A DNA stretch of 64,000 bases from Armigeres subalbatus (Eukaryota; Arthropoda; Insecta; Diptera; Culicidae): the NCBI RefSeq assembly GCF_024139115.2, contig NW_026942444.1:1-64000 (forward strand). The letters run 5' to 3'. Shown in pieces: positions 12,039 through 23,862 of this stretch. The notes under the pieces were generated by a model. It was not told where the DNA came from. It worked only from the letters and a program-made list of their open reading frames with translations, and did not search any database. Position 1 is the stretch's first letter, and each line of letters starts with the position of its first letter. A program made the position numbers and the translations under genes.

Positions 12039-12160
12039 TTTAAAAGAAATCTCAAAACATAATGCGATCTCAAATTAACAAACAGTAAGTTAGAACTTTA
12101 GTAACATAAATGTCATCTTCTTGTGAATAATTAATATAGCGCGTCTTAGGGGAAAATAAT

Positions 12161-12569
12161 ACAAGGTTAAAATACTTCACTGTTCCATTTACTTCCGCTA
12201 TATTTACTTTTATATCAACAGATACGTATTTCGTTGTCTACTTGAAAACTTCTTCAGTGTAACAAAACAATACACTGAAGAAGTTTTCAAAAACACTGAA
12301 GAAGTAACAAAACAATACACTGAAGAAGTTTTCAAGTAGAAAACGAAATACGTATGTGGTCGTTCAATAATGACGGCATAGGTTTCAGGGGGGAGGGGTC
12401 TAAGATTTTGTGACAGTGCATATACTAGTTATACAAAGATGCGTGACAGAGGAGGGAGGGGGTCTAGAAATCTCAAAAAGTGATAGTGCGTCATATTTGA
12501 ATCGACTCTATCTGTTGACACAAAAAAAGTGAATATAGCGGAAGTAAATGGAAGTATTTTAACCTTGTT
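12161..12569. mobile_element. Composite foldback element
   Basis: Outer arms ACAAGGTTAAAATACTTC (12161) and its complement ending at 12569 extend through CATTTACTTCCGCTATAT to a TATCTGTTGA / TCAACAGATA pair, about 70 bp per arm. Inside lies a second inverted repeat (ATACGTATTTCGTTGTCTAC and its complement, 12222-12353) with an internal duplication of CACTGAAGAAGT, then a G-rich segment (12358-12470) like the interior of the MITE at 56.0 kb. This is a foldback element invaded by, or built from, other repeats. Confidence 0.75.
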
Positions 12570-12761
12570 CTTCCTCAATGGCTCTACATTCCAACTGGAA
12601 CTTGGCCTGCTTTTCAATTTAGAATTCTTTAAGCACTTCCTCAGTTATTAATTGAAAGCTTTTTTATTCTCGCCATTGCATTAGTATCAGCACTAAGAAA
12701 ACCCCCTCGGTGGGGGCCACCTTTCCGAATCAATTTTTTTCCAACTTGTATACAAGTGCGA

Positions 12762-13148
12762 TACAGTAATATCGCGATTTTATCAACCCCCCCTGGTGAA
12801 TTTTGGGGTGATAAAACAGGGTATGTGACAAAATCGAAAAAAAATTATTTCCATTTTTTTTAATTCGTTCCACAAATACGAATAATGTTATGCCTTGAAA
12901 AGGCAAAATGCGTGAACGGTACCCGTTATTTCTTGTCGAAAATGCTTACAGAATCCTGCACAGGTACTCAGAAATCTTATTTAATAAACTACAGGCGGTG
13001 AGAGTTATTTCATGAAAATCAATGTTGTTTGCGGTATTATTATTTTTTTATTTTTCAATTTTTTTTTGAGTGACAAAATCGGGTCGAAAACGTGATAAAA
13101 TCGGGAGTAGACAAAATCGAGGAGGGACAAAATCGGATCAACACTGTA
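12762..13148. mobile_element. MITE with TA target duplication (mariner-like ends)
   Basis: The left end TACAGTAATATCGCGATTTT and the right end AAAATCGGATCAACACTGTA are imperfect inverted repeats bordered by TA. Internal copies of GACAAAATCGG recur. A related fragment is at about 63690-63770. TA-flanked short elements fit the Tc1/mariner superfamily (inference). Confidence 0.6.
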
Positions 13149-13592
13149 GTTTTGTTTTCATGGCTTGTTATGATTAGAAGAGGTTTTTGAATCTCCTTTA
13201 TCGTTGTTCGTTATCTATTGAGAGCAATTTTTGCAATCCCTGATCCTACGCCTTTTCTCGCAAGGCTACTGGAAACCCCATGTATCGATAACATTTATAA
13301 CGCCTTCATGCGTTACTTTAAAATGCATTGTTACAAAGGATTGATAAAAATCTTCGCATGGCAGCTGCCGCTGGAAGAATAATAGTATGAACTCTTCGTT
13401 CTTGGATGTCGTCATGACGATTTGGTTGCACGACGAAAGTTAACATCGTGCGCGTCATCGATGATACGTTGAGTAGCAATAAAGACACTACAGCTCGTCA
13501 CTACTGTGGCATTTCGTGCTGCGAAGATGACTATTGTCATCCATGGAAGTGACAATATAAATGACGGCGATCATGGTAATAAAAAATCCATC

Positions 13593-13950
13593 TACAAAAA
13601 CGGCGATAAGCTGGATTGTAGCAACTACCGCGCATTCACATTGCTGAACGCCGCCTACAAGGTACTCTCTCAAATTTTATGCCATCGACTAGCACCAATT
13701 GGAAGGGAGTTCGTGGGGCAGTACCAGGCGGGTTTTATGGGCGAACGCTCCACCACGGACCAGGTGTTCGCCATTCGGCAAGTACTGCAGAAATGCCGCG
13801 AATAAAACGTGCCCACACATAATCTATTCATCGACTTCAAAGCCGCATATGATACAATCGATCGGGACCAGCTATGGCAGCTAATGCACGAACACGGTTT
13901 TCCGGATAAACTGACACGATTGATCAAAGCGACATTTACGGTATGCTATA
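13593..13950 (+). pseudogene. Reverse transcriptase fragment, RTE-type non-LTR retrotransposon
   Basis: The frame reads LDCSNYRAFTLLNAAYKVLS and continues through QYQAGFMGERSTTDQVFAIR, matching the early reverse-transcriptase blocks of RTE/BovB-type non-LTR elements (family knowledge). A TAA at 13803-13805 interrupts it, and the same frame resumes with HNLFIDFKAAYDTIDRDQLW, containing the F.D...AYD catalytic motif A. Homology fades after KLTRLIKATF, just before the inverted-repeat element at 13968. The YxDD-containing half and any endonuclease are missing. This is a dead, truncated copy within the host intron. Confidence 0.85.
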
Positions 13951-13967
13951 ACTTAATTATCGCCTAC

Positions 13968-14107
13968 GGGGGTGAGAATGGGTCATCGCTCTCACCGGTA
14001 GTCTGGAGGTCGTAGAGCAAAATTGTTTAAATTGTTCTTATATTTTAGTCTTCAATCTATTCTACAAGCATTCTAAGTAGTTGAAACAGTGACCCATTCT
14101 CACCCCC
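13968..14107. mobile_element. 140-bp MITE next to the RT fragment
   Basis: Inverted ends GGGGGTGAGAATGGGTCA and TGACCCATTCTCACCCCC are perfect over 18 bp. The interior is AT-rich and non-coding. It lies where RT homology stops, suggesting insertion into the retrotransposon remnant. Confidence 0.8.
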
Positions 14108-14120
14108 ATTTGACCCATTA

Positions 14121-15821
14121 CACAGTGAGGAAAATCCGACCCAAAAAGGTACCTATTTATTGCGGCTACTTGCTGCGCCGGAAAAATACCTTTCCTAAAG
14201 GCAAAATCCAAGACAAATTAAGTGGTGCTATTTTCATGCGCCGGGAATTATGAGAACTGGCTGTTTTACCCCATTATCCCTAAAAATTATTTATTTTTTA
14301 TGACAGCTACAATTTAAAGTCGATTGCGGCTAACTATTTCTATGTTTTCTGTTGCTAATTAAGTAGAAAATACGAGTGGTATCTATTCCGACCTCAAACC
14401 ATAACTGTAAGTGGCTGTTTTGCCCCATTTACCCCCAGAATCGTATTTTTTCTATGACAGCTCCGATTTAAAATCAATTGCGGCTGTCTATTTCTATGTT
14501 TTCTGATGCTTAGTCAGTAGTAAATACGAATGGTATGAATTCTGGCCTTGAAAAATGACTGGAAGTGGCTATTTTGCCCCATTTACCCACGAAACCGTAG
14601 TTTTTCTATGACAACTACATTTTAAAATCGATTTAGGATAACTATGTCTATGTTTTCTGATGCTTAGTCAGTACAAAATACGAAGGGTATCTATTCCGAC
14701 CTTATACCATGACTGGAAGTGACCGTTTTGCCCCAGTTACCCCTGAAATCGTATTTTTCTATGAAAGCTACAATTAAAAATGAATTGCGGCTAACTATTT
14801 CCATGTTTTTTTATGCTAATTTAGTAGAAAATGGTCTAAATTGTATATAACCTGCCTTGGACTGTCACTAGCAATGGCTGTTTTGCCCCCTTTACCTCTA
14901 AAAGTCAATTTTTCATATGATCGCTAAGACTTAAAATCGATTTTGGCTAATTATTTCTATGATTCTCGATGCCAATTCAGTAGGAACTACAAATTATGTA
15001 CAGCTACTTTTTGAAATCGATTGCGCCTTACTATTTCCATTTTAATTATTGAGAAGAGCGGAAAATCTTCCTGAGGTGTGAGGCTACTTTAAGCATCAGA
15101 AAAATGGCCACTTCCAGTCATTTTCCAAGGTCGAAATTTATACCATTCGTATTTTCCACTTAACTATAAAACACATAGAAATAATCAGCCGCTTTTGATT
15201 TTAAATGGTAGCTGTCATATAATAATACAATTGCAGGGATAAATGGGGAAAACGGAATAGTTTACACTATTTTTCTACTAAATTAGCATCAGAAAACATA
15301 GAAACAGTTAGTCGAAATCGATTTTCAGTTGTAGCTGTCAAAGAAAAACATCAATTTTCGTGGGTAACTGGGGCAAAATAGCCACTTCCAGTCATGGCCG
15401 GAATTTATACCATTTGTATTTTCTTCTAAACTAGCATAAAAAACAAAGAAACAGTCAGCCGAATATGATTTTAAATTGTAGCTGGCATAGAAAAATACGA
15501 TTCTAGGGGTAAATGGGGCAAAACGGCCAATTCCAGTCATGGTTTAAGGTCGGAATAGATACCATTATTATTTTCTGCTTAATTAGCATCAGAAAACTTA
15601 GAAATCGTTAGCCGCAATCGATTTTAAATTGTAGCTGTCATAGAAAAAATATGATTTTGAGGGGTAAACGGGGCAAAACGGCCAGTTCCCATAATTTCCG
15701 GCGCATGAAAATAGCACCATTTGATTTGTCGTGGATTTTCCCTTTAGGAATGGTATTTTTCCGGCGCAGCAAGTAGCCGCAATAAATAGGTACCTTTTTG
15801 GGTCGCATTTTCCCCACTGTG
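14121..15821. mobile_element. 1.7-kb foldback element with subrepeated arms
   Basis: Outer ends CACAGTGAGGAAAATCCGAC and its near complement ending CACTGTG at 15821 continue inward through matched GACCCAAAAAGGTACCTATT and GTAGCCGCAATAAATAGG blocks. The left arm contains about five divergent units of ~155 bp, each centred on GGCTGTTTTGCCCCATTTA (near 14262, 14414, 14567, 14722, 14877). The right arm carries the complements (near 15240, 15366, 15511, 15664). It has no open frame. Long, internally repeated inverted arms are the hallmark of foldback transposons (family knowledge). I found no exact target duplication. Confidence 0.85.
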
Positions 15822-16021
15822 CATTGTTTCCCCCGACGACGGTACTATGTTTCATAATTATTTTAATATTTAGATTATTTTTTTGGATTGCGCAATCATT
15901 ATGAAATTTAAAAGCGATCAACTACATACGCTTTATACTCTGTCGAATGTAACGTGTTGTGAAAGAATCGGTTTAGAATTACTATGTGAAAAATTGGCTC
16001 ATGTTTTTTATGGCACATGGG

Positions 16022-16054
16022 TACGCACACACACATACACACGGACAGACAGAC
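16022..16054. repeat. CA/GA-rich microsatellite
   Basis: Short imperfect run of CA dinucleotides followed by CAGACAGACA-type units. No other feature is attached. Confidence 0.7.
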
Positions 16055-16434
16055 ATTTAATAAATTTAACTATTCTCATTGCACCGGGTCGGGCTGGGCA
16101 CGGGACCCGTGCGGGAAAAGCTTCCATATCATTACATGCTTTTTCTATGCAATCGTTCACATCGAACCGCCGTGCCGTGCCCGGGGCGACGCCGGGGTTA
16201 TCAAAAAAATTTCTTGCCCCCGATATTTTGTCAGCCCGGTGGCGGCACGGTGGGCAGCATATTTTTTATTCGTGTATGTAGTAGTGATATTTTCGATGCG
16301 CGATGAAAGCGATGAACAACGAGCGGAGCAGTCAGTGGCAGTTTGTTTACTTTAGTTTACTCTTTTTTGTAAAATAGCTGAATCCGGCTCCCGAAGAATC
16401 GCATATTAAATATTTATTTCTTCGGTTTCCGCAT

Positions 16435-17290
16435 ATTCCTGACCAAGTAGGGAATCGATCCCAGCTCAAACAAGAGGTAAGGCAATTTTAAGATTATTTA
16501 ATGCCTCAATTAATGTCATCATTTTGCATCAATAATTCATGCATCAATTGATCTATCGTTTGTTTGCGCCCGAAGAAAATGCTGGCCAACTGTGACGATA
16601 AATTCGACGGATGAAACTGATTATGCCCTAGCAGAGCACTAGCAACCAGACTCGACCAAGTACATATTCGAGTCCGAATAAACAGGAGGTAATATAACTA
16701 GTTCTTGATGCCTGTTTTCGATGACTACTTGTGAAGCGATGAATCCTTACAGCATATCAGGTATAAAATTTTATAGTAATTTTGGCTGTCCTTCCAGTAT
16801 TCTTTTCACACAACGAGGGTTGGCTCACCGGAATCATGAAGCGGCCAACGATTGACGGTTACAATCAGAAGGATAGTGGTTCCGTCTCGGATATACGGAG
16901 TGCATATTCTGCTGCTAATTGATTGCCAACCTCCAACACGATATATGCCAGACAAAACCAAATCCCCCGCGATAGCCGACGCTTTGAAAACCAGGTGTCG
17001 TACAAGGAGTAGATCATAAACTCGGGATTTGCTTTTATCGATGATCTGGAGGGAATGAAAAATGTGGCCAACGAGAAGATACTGAGAAATGACCAGTTCA
17101 TCGACAAACTAAGCTGTGCCACTGACGAAACGGAAAAGAGGAATTTATCGGCGTATCGCTGACCTGCGCCGCAATGGTGACTTCTGGGGAGCTCGGTTTC
17201 CTGGATTCCAAGATTCAAGTCACTATCATATATGCATGTGCTTCATCATATTTATTTAATAAATCGGCTATGTTTTAGTAACATCTACTT
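16435..17290 (+). pseudogene. Possible decayed coding segment, unidentified
   Basis: An open stretch at 16836-16922 reads MKRPTIDGYNQKDSGSVSDI then 8 more residues to TGA. About 130 bases on, another frame gives FIDDLEGMKNVANEKILRND and continues LSCATDETEK before stopping at 17160-17162. Splice-like motifs (GAGGTAAGG at 16473, CTTCCAG at 16797) occur, but no intact model joins the pieces. Codon-like composition with several stops suggests a degraded gene or retrocopy. I do not recognise the parent, and chance frames remain possible. Confidence 0.25.
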
Positions 17291-17754
17291 GCGACGTATA
17301 TTCCTCGTAAATTGAAATTTTATTTATTGTTTAGGATGATGTGACCGGGACGCTGCATTTTTCAACTTCTTTTTACAATATAATTATTACATTCCATACA
17401 GCCTGACAAATATTTTTGCATTTTTTTGGGCCAAAATCTATGCGAAATGTACTTTTGGAGAATCCATTTTCAAGCCAGTGACGCAATCCAGATAGGCGTC
17501 CTGCGTTTCGCAGTACGCTTGCTGGTCACATTAGTTTAGAAAATGTAAGAAAAGATGTTTTTTTTATCAAAATGTGGTATATTTTGATTTACATGACATA
17601 CTTCAGATCAACATTATTCTAGCATTGACTATATTATGCGTAAACAATATGTTTCTTCTGGACATCCGCAGCGACTCCAAAGTTACCTCTATACTGCTGA
17701 ATGATGATATGCAAATTTTGACGAAGAAAACTACGGAAAATTGTCCTTGCAAGT

Positions 17755-18310
17755 CTGTAGAGGTCATGCGTACGATATTCCACTTAGTTTTGCCGAAACC
17801 AGATGTTCTAGGTTCTCTAAATCGTTCTGGAGTTTGGATCAATTACTCTATCAGGTCAACTGCGCTCAATACAACTTTGTCATTAACCAGTCATGTTCAT
17901 ACTAGTCCGTAGAGCCCATGAGTATGATTTGTAATACAGTTATACCAAACCAGATGTGCTAGGTTCTAAAAACGGTTCAAGAAATTTGAATCAATCGGTC
18001 TACACGGTCAACTGCGCTTCATACAAGTCTAACAGCAATCAGCCATGTCCTAACAAGTCCGCAAAGCCCACGCATATGATTCGCAACTCAGTTACACCAA
18101 AATCAGTTGTTTAAAGATCTACAAACTTTTCTGGAATTTGGACCAATTGGGTCAATACAACTTTGACATCAAACAGTCATTTAGAGCTCATGTATATGAT
18201 TTGCAACTTATTTTTACCTGAACCAGAAATTAAAGGTTCTCCAAACCGTTCAAGATTTCGTATCAATTGGTCAAACCAAGTATAACATAAACGAGTCATG
18301 TTAATACAAG
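17755..18310. repeat. Diverged ~150-bp tandem repeat, about four units
   Basis: Landmarks recur in order: a CATG..TATGAT segment, a CAACTCAGTTACACC-like segment, AGATGTTCTAGGTTCT-like, GGTTCAAG..TTTGGATCAATT, then TCATGTTCATACAAGT. Units begin near 17760, 17910, 18062 and 18185. The divergence between units indicates an old array. It abuts GGAGGA array B. Confidence 0.65.
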
Positions 18311-18357
18311 TGCGTAGTAGACCGCCGATTATATTCATGCCGCCGTTCCTGGTATAG

Positions 18358-20860
18358 CTTCCGGAAAAATTCTTGATGCAATTCTTGGAACAACTTCTGG
18401 AGCAATTCTTGGAACAACTGCCGGAGGAATTCTTGGGATAACTTCCTGGAGGATCTTCCAGAAAAAAATCCTGGAGGAACATCCGGAGGAATCCCTAGAA
18501 CAACTTTCAGAGGAATTCGTGGATGAATTTATGGAGGAACTTCCGCAGGAATTCCTGGAGGAACTTCCGGAGGATTTTCTAGAGAAACTTACGGATGAAT
18601 TCCGGAATGGAGGAATTCCTTCCGGAGGAATTCCATTATGAGCTTCCAGAAGAATTCCAAACAGAACTTACGGAGGAATTCCAGAAAAAAAAAGACCGAA
18701 GGAATCCCAGAAGGATCTGCGGGAGGAATCCCAGAAAGAACTACTGGAAAATCTCACAAAGATCTTCCAGACCAGAGGAATTCCAAAAGGAACATCTGGA
18801 AGAATTCTAGAAGTAGCTTTCGTAAGAATTCCAGAAGGAACTTTAGGAAGAATTTTATTATAAACTTCCAAAGGAATTCACGAAGAATTAAAAAAAAACA
18901 CCGGAGGATTACGAGAAGGAACTTCCGGAGGAATCACAGAAGGAACTTAAGAGGAATTTTAGAATGAACTTCTGAAGGAATTCCATTATGAGCTTCAGGA
19001 GGAATTGTATTATAAACTTCCAGAAGAATTCCAAAAGAAACTTACGGAGGAATTCCAAATTTCAAATTCCGAAGGAATCCAAGAAGGAGCATCCAGAGGA
19101 AATTCTGAAGGAACATCCAGAGGAATTCCTGCAGGAGCTTCCGGAGGAATTCCTGGAGGAACTTCCGGAGGAATTCCTGGAGGAACTTCCGGAGGAATTC
19201 CTGGAAGAACTTCCGGAGGAATTTCTGGAGGAACTTCCGGAGGAATTCCTGGAGGAACTTCCGGAGGAATTCCTGGAAGGAACTTCGGAAGAATTTCTGG
19301 AGGAACTTCCGGAGGAATTTCTGGAGAAACTTCCAGAGGAATTCCTGGAGGAACTTCCGGAGGAATTCCTGGAGGAACTTCCGGATGAATTCCTGGAGGA
19401 ACTTCCGGATGCAGTACTGGAGGAACTTCCGGTGGTATTCATGGAGGAACTTCCGGAGGAACTTCGGAGGAATTCCTGGAGAAACTTTCGGAGGAATTCC
19501 TGGAGGAACTTCCGGAGGAATTCCTGGAGGAACTTCCGGAGGAATTCCTGGAGGAACTTCCGGAGGAATTCATGGAGGAACTTCCGGAGGAATTCCTGGA
19601 GGAACTTCCGGAGGAATTCCTGGAGGAACTTCCGGAGGAATTCCTGGAGGAACTTCCGGAGGAATTCCTGGAGGAACTTCCGGAGGAATTCCTGGAGGAA
19701 CTTTCGGAGGAATTCCTGGAGGAACTTCCGGAGGAATTCCTGGAGAAACTTCCGGAGGAATTCCTGGAGGAACTTCCGGAGGAATTCCTGGAGAAACTTC
19801 CGGAGGAATTCCTGGAAGAACTTCCGGAAGAATTCCTGGAGGAGCTTCCGGAGTAATTCCTGGAGGAACTTCCGGAGGAATTCCTGGAGAAACTTCCGGA
19901 GCAATTCCTGGAGGAACTTTCAGAGGAATTCCTGGAGGAGCTTCCAGAGGAATTCCTGGAGGAACTTCCTGAGGAATTCCTGAGGAACTTCCGGAGGAAT
20001 TCCTGGAGGAACTTCCGGAGGAATTCCTGGAGGAACTTTCGGACCAAATCCTGGGGAAACTTCCGGACATCATCCTGGAGGAACTTCTGGAGGAATTTCT
20101 GCAGGAACTTCCAGAGGAATTCCTGGAGGAACTTCAGAGGAATTCCTGCAGCAACTTCCAGAGGAATTCCTGGAAGAACTTCCAGAGGAATTCCTGGAGG
20201 AACTTCCAGAGGAATTCCTGGAGGAACTTCCAGAGGAATGGAACTTCCGGAGGAATTCCTGGAGGAACTTCCGGAGGAATTCCTGGAGGAACTTCCGGAG
20301 GAATTCCTGGAGGAACTTTCGGAGGAATTCCTGGAGGAACTTCCGGAGGAATTCCTGGAGAAACTTCCGGAGGAATTCCTGAAGGAACTTCCAGAGGAGC
20401 TTCCAGAGGAATTCCTGGAGGAACTTCCGGAGGAATTCCTGGATGAACTTCCAGAGGAATTCCTGGAGGAACTTCCAGAGGAATTCCTGGAGGAACTTCC
20501 GGAGTAATTTCTGGAGGAACTTCCGGAGGAATTCCTGGAGGAACTTCCAGAGGAATTCCTGGAATAACTTCCAGAGGAATGCCTGGAGAAACTTCCGGAG
20601 GAATTACCAGAACTCCCGGAGGAATTGCTCTTGAAAGGAATTCCCAGAGAAATTCATGAAGGAATTCTCGGAGCAATTCTCAGGAAAATTCCCAGAGTAA
20701 TTCCAAGAAGATTACTTGGAATAATTCTCGGAGAAATTCTCGGTTAAATTTCCAGAGTAATTCCTTGAGGAATACTCTGAGGAATTCCCGAAGATGTGCT
20801 TAGAATAACTCCCGGAGGGATTCCCGAAAGTATTTTTGGAACAATTCCCTAAATTCTCGG
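18358..20860. repeat. GGAGGA minisatellite, array B (~2.5 kb)
   Basis: Core 19130-20610 is a regular 24-bp unit GGAATTCCTGGAGGAACTTCC. The flanks (18358-19130, 20610-20860) are degenerate, with AGAAGGAAC and GGAATTCC variants. It is homogeneous in the middle and decayed at both edges, as expected of an array homogenised by slippage or unequal exchange. Open frames on both strands (for example 18988-19983 plus, 20134-20676 minus) follow from the 24-bp period and are not annotated as genes. Confidence 0.95.
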
Positions 20861-21189
20861 TTTTGTCAACAGTTTTTGTAGCCATTCATTGCGGCTGTGG
20901 TCTACGTAATACGATAATATATGCGAATAAGTGGAAGTAATGGAATCAATCTCCCTATCTTGGCTTATATGCCTTCGACGGTACATTGTATAATACTCGA
21001 GAAAGGCACAATAGCCGTTAGGTGGATTGATAAGGGTTTTTTTTTGTTTCGTTTTGTTTAGTTTGACGTTTCTCAATTATTATTGTGTGTGAATTCAGTT
21101 TACCTGGCGCGATGTGAACTGGCAAAAAAATCCAGCATAAAAACGAGAGCTTTTCGCCCCCGGCGCAATGAGAATAGGCCTTTACTCAG

Positions 21190-21300
21190 TTCGTCGAGCG
21201 TAGTCGATTAATATATTACACTATGGATCTCTGAGCTTTCTATAAAAAGTTCGATATTGGAGTGAAATGAACTTTGTTGCACAAGAAAGGCAAAAACAAA
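21190..21300. mobile_element. Interspersed repeat fragment, copy 1
   Basis: Shares CGTCGAGC..AGTCGATTA, a run of TATATTACACT type, GAGCTTTCTAT.AAAAGTT and a terminal AGAAAGGCAAAAA with 22530-22640 in the same orientation. Both ends look truncated. From memory this family is very common in Aedes genomes. Confidence 0.7.
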
Positions 21301-22030
21301 TGAAATACTGCATAAATTTCCAGACAAATTTCTAGAAGAATTTCTGCAGTATTTTTGAAGAATTTTCGGAGGAATACTTTGAGAAATTTCAAGAGGAATT
21401 CTCTTTTGGAGGAATTTGTTTTTTGGAGGAATTCACAAAGAAATTTCCAGCGTAACTCCTTGTAGAACCTCTGGCTCTGGATTCCCAAGATATTTCTAAT
21501 GGAATTTTAATGGAAATCCTGATAAAACTTACAGAAGAATTCCTAGAATAGCCTTCGGAGGAATTCCTGTAGGAACCTTTGAAGGTATTCCTGAAGAAAC
21601 TTCAGGGGGAATTCTTGGATGAATTTCTGGAAGAACTTCCGGAGAAACTGCTGGAAGGACTTCTCGACGAACTTCCGGAGAAATTCTTGGAGGGACTTCC
21701 GGGGATGTCTTCCTGGTTGAACTTCCGGTGGTGAATTCCTAGATGAACTTCCGGGGATGACTTCCAGGATGAACTCCTGGGGATGAATTTCAGAGTAAAC
21801 TTCCTGGATCAACTTCCAAGGATGAATTTCTGAATGAACTTACGGAGATGAATTCCACGAAGGGATGTATATCTGGATGAACTTTCGGGAATGATTTCTT
21901 GGATGAACCTCCGGTGATGGATTTTAAAATAAATTTCCGGGGATAACTTCCTGGATGAACTTTTGGAGGGATTCTTAGACAAATTTCCGGAGTAACTCTC
22001 GGAGAAACTTCCGAAAAAAAATCCTGAAGG
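21300..22030. repeat. GGAGGA-related array C, highly degenerate
   Basis: Irregular recurrence of AATTTC.GGAG, GGAATTC and GATGAACTTCCGGGGATGA-type units without a strict period. Recognisable as the same family as arrays A and B but much more diverged; an old relative or array edge. Confidence 0.75.
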
Positions 22031-22100
22031 CCACCGCTGGCTGAAAATGATCTTTCACGCCGCCACCGATACAATTTCTATCGGCGCACAGGTCTAAGGG

Positions 22101-22225
22101 GTACACTTATTACGTAAGCAATTTTTCCGGGTTTTTCGACCCTCCCTCCCTTTATGTGAGATTTTTTTATATGGTTGGTAAGACTGATCACCCTCTCCCC
22201 AAAAGGGCTTACGTAGTATGTGTAC
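22101..22225. mobile_element. 125-bp MITE
   Basis: Inverted ends GTACACTTATTACGTAAGC and GCTTACGTAGTATGTGTAC enclose a pyrimidine-rich interior (CCCTCCCTCCC, CTCTCCCC). The design resembles the TTACGT/G-tract MITEs elsewhere in the window. Confidence 0.75.
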
Positions 22226-22529
22226 GGCCAAATATATATTCAAACGAAATACTTTAGAATTCTTGTAGGAATTTCAAAGATTAAAAGGCTGATGGAAAAA
22301 CACCGATTAATCCACCTAGCGGTAATGGTGCCTTCCTCGTGCAACAAAGATACTGAAAAATATGAGTGAGTGTTTTTAGCGTGTTTTGCGCATAGAATAT
22401 AGTATTTTGACCACAACTTCTGATCCCATAGTCCAATATGGCCAATTTTCAATAGCAAACAATGGAACAGGATTCTCAGTCGAATGGAACTTGGTTATTC
22501 GGCCAATGCTAAGTTCAAAAGACATCACC

Positions 22530-22640
22530 TCAATTCGTCGAGCTGAGTCGATTGATATATAACACTCCGAGCCTTCTATCAAAAGTTTGGTTTTGGAGTG
22601 ATCATATAGCCTTGACGTATTAGTATACGAGAAAGGCAAA
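22530..22640. mobile_element. Interspersed repeat fragment, copy 2
   Basis: Second copy of the family at 21190-21300, ending GTATACGAGAAAGGCAAAAA. Upstream at 22290-22345, ATTAATCCACCTAGCGGTAA and GTGCCTTCCTCGTGCAAC mirror, in inverse orientation, GAGAAAGGCACAATAGCCG and TTAGGTGGATTGAT at 21000-21040, so related ends are scattered here. Confidence 0.7.
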
Positions 22641-23862
22641 AATATGTTTATGTTTAGTTTAATAACAAGGAATATAGTAGCCAAATTGTCCTTACACAGA
22701 CATCCCACAACGTTTTTTGCACTTTCTGAACCAGAAATCAGCTCCACGCTTGTTCTAGTTATGAGTCCTATGATTTTGATTTATAGACTTTATTTGAATT
22801 GAGAATAAAATGTGTATAATTTTAAGTATTATGAACTTGACTGAAAATTCAGGATGTCGACAATCAATTTGTAATACAGCTCGAACTGAACTTAACAGTA
22901 AAAAGGTTTTCTTGAAAATGTATTCCAAGCCCATTATCTTACTGCTTTAATAGCCATAGGCGTGGTAAAAAATATTCGGCGGCGTGGTAGATTTGCATTC
23001 AGCAGGAACTGAAATTTTCTAAACGCCAGAATTTGGCATCAAATTTATTCTTCATACAGCAGTACTTTTTTTTATTTTTCGTTTTCGATTTTTGAAACAT
23101 TTATAGGCGTAAAAAAAGGTTTCTTGGCAAGAGTTGACCCTAATAAAATAAAATAATCTACTTAGACAATAAAACGAGATATTTTGCGGAGAGAGGTTGT
23201 AAGCCGAAAAATGTAGGCACAGGTTTTGTACAAAATTGAATGAGTGCATTTAAAAAAAATCCAAAATTTGGATGTGTTGAAGAATTAAAGTAAAATAGTC
23301 GTACGCAAACCAAGTTTACATATTATTTTTCAGTCTCTGAAAATTTCATGACAATAAGTTGAGAGACTAATTTTTGGCAAGTATTTCTTCACAGTGATGT
23401 AATTTAACTTTATTACTTCATTGGCACCCAAGGAGCAAAGACGTATAAACACAAACAGGTGGATGAATTCAATAACTAAATTATTATTGCCGCTTTTTTT
23501 TTTATTTTAAATCCTTTAAGTTGGTGCTAATTTAGGTTTTTTTTTTATATTTGAAAATCATTACATTTCATTCCGACAGAAAATACCAGCGATTGAAATC
23601 ATCACATCGAACTACATCATTGAAAGGCACTTACGAAAAAGTAAATCAAATTGATGACAACACACCCTTTGGCTACTTGCTAGGCTACCAAAAAAACATC
23701 GAAGAAGAACGGAAACAAACGAAACGTGAAACAAAAAGCAAAAATGTTGGACCACAACACGGAAAACACAACTCAATCAAACCCAAAATTCGACAGACAG
23801 AAGAGCAAAAGAAGCCAACCGAACGTACGTGCCGAAGCCAGCCGGCAACAATCTGTTTTTAC
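22641..23862. other. Intronic interval without a supported gene
   Basis: AT-rich sequence with T-runs near 23490 and 23540. A plus-strand open frame at 23551-23877 is Lys/Glu/Thr-rich with no domain. It overlaps the antisense of the host exon's 3' edge and is rejected as a gene. Confidence 0.45.

Larger units (their letters stand above)
8939..23862 (-). other. Host gene intron 2 (~14.9 kb, repeat-filled)
   Basis: The interval between the donor at 23862-23861 (GTAAAA) and the acceptor CAG before 8938. It is inferred from compatible phases (1 nt + 2 nt) and from the similar homopolymer-rich composition of the two exons. It holds two non-LTR fragments, at least eight short inverted-repeat elements, a 1.7-kb foldback element and GGAGGA arrays B and C. 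The part from 8939 to 9984 has no supported gene; 9470-9850 is noticeably CpG-rich and could be an alternative 5' exon or promoter, but no splice structure decides this. Confidence 0.55.

Noticed and set aside
18988..19983. Open frames of up to 331 codons in array B, resembling repeats of LEELPEEF
   Set aside because: Same artefact as array A; the peptides simply mirror the 24-bp unit.
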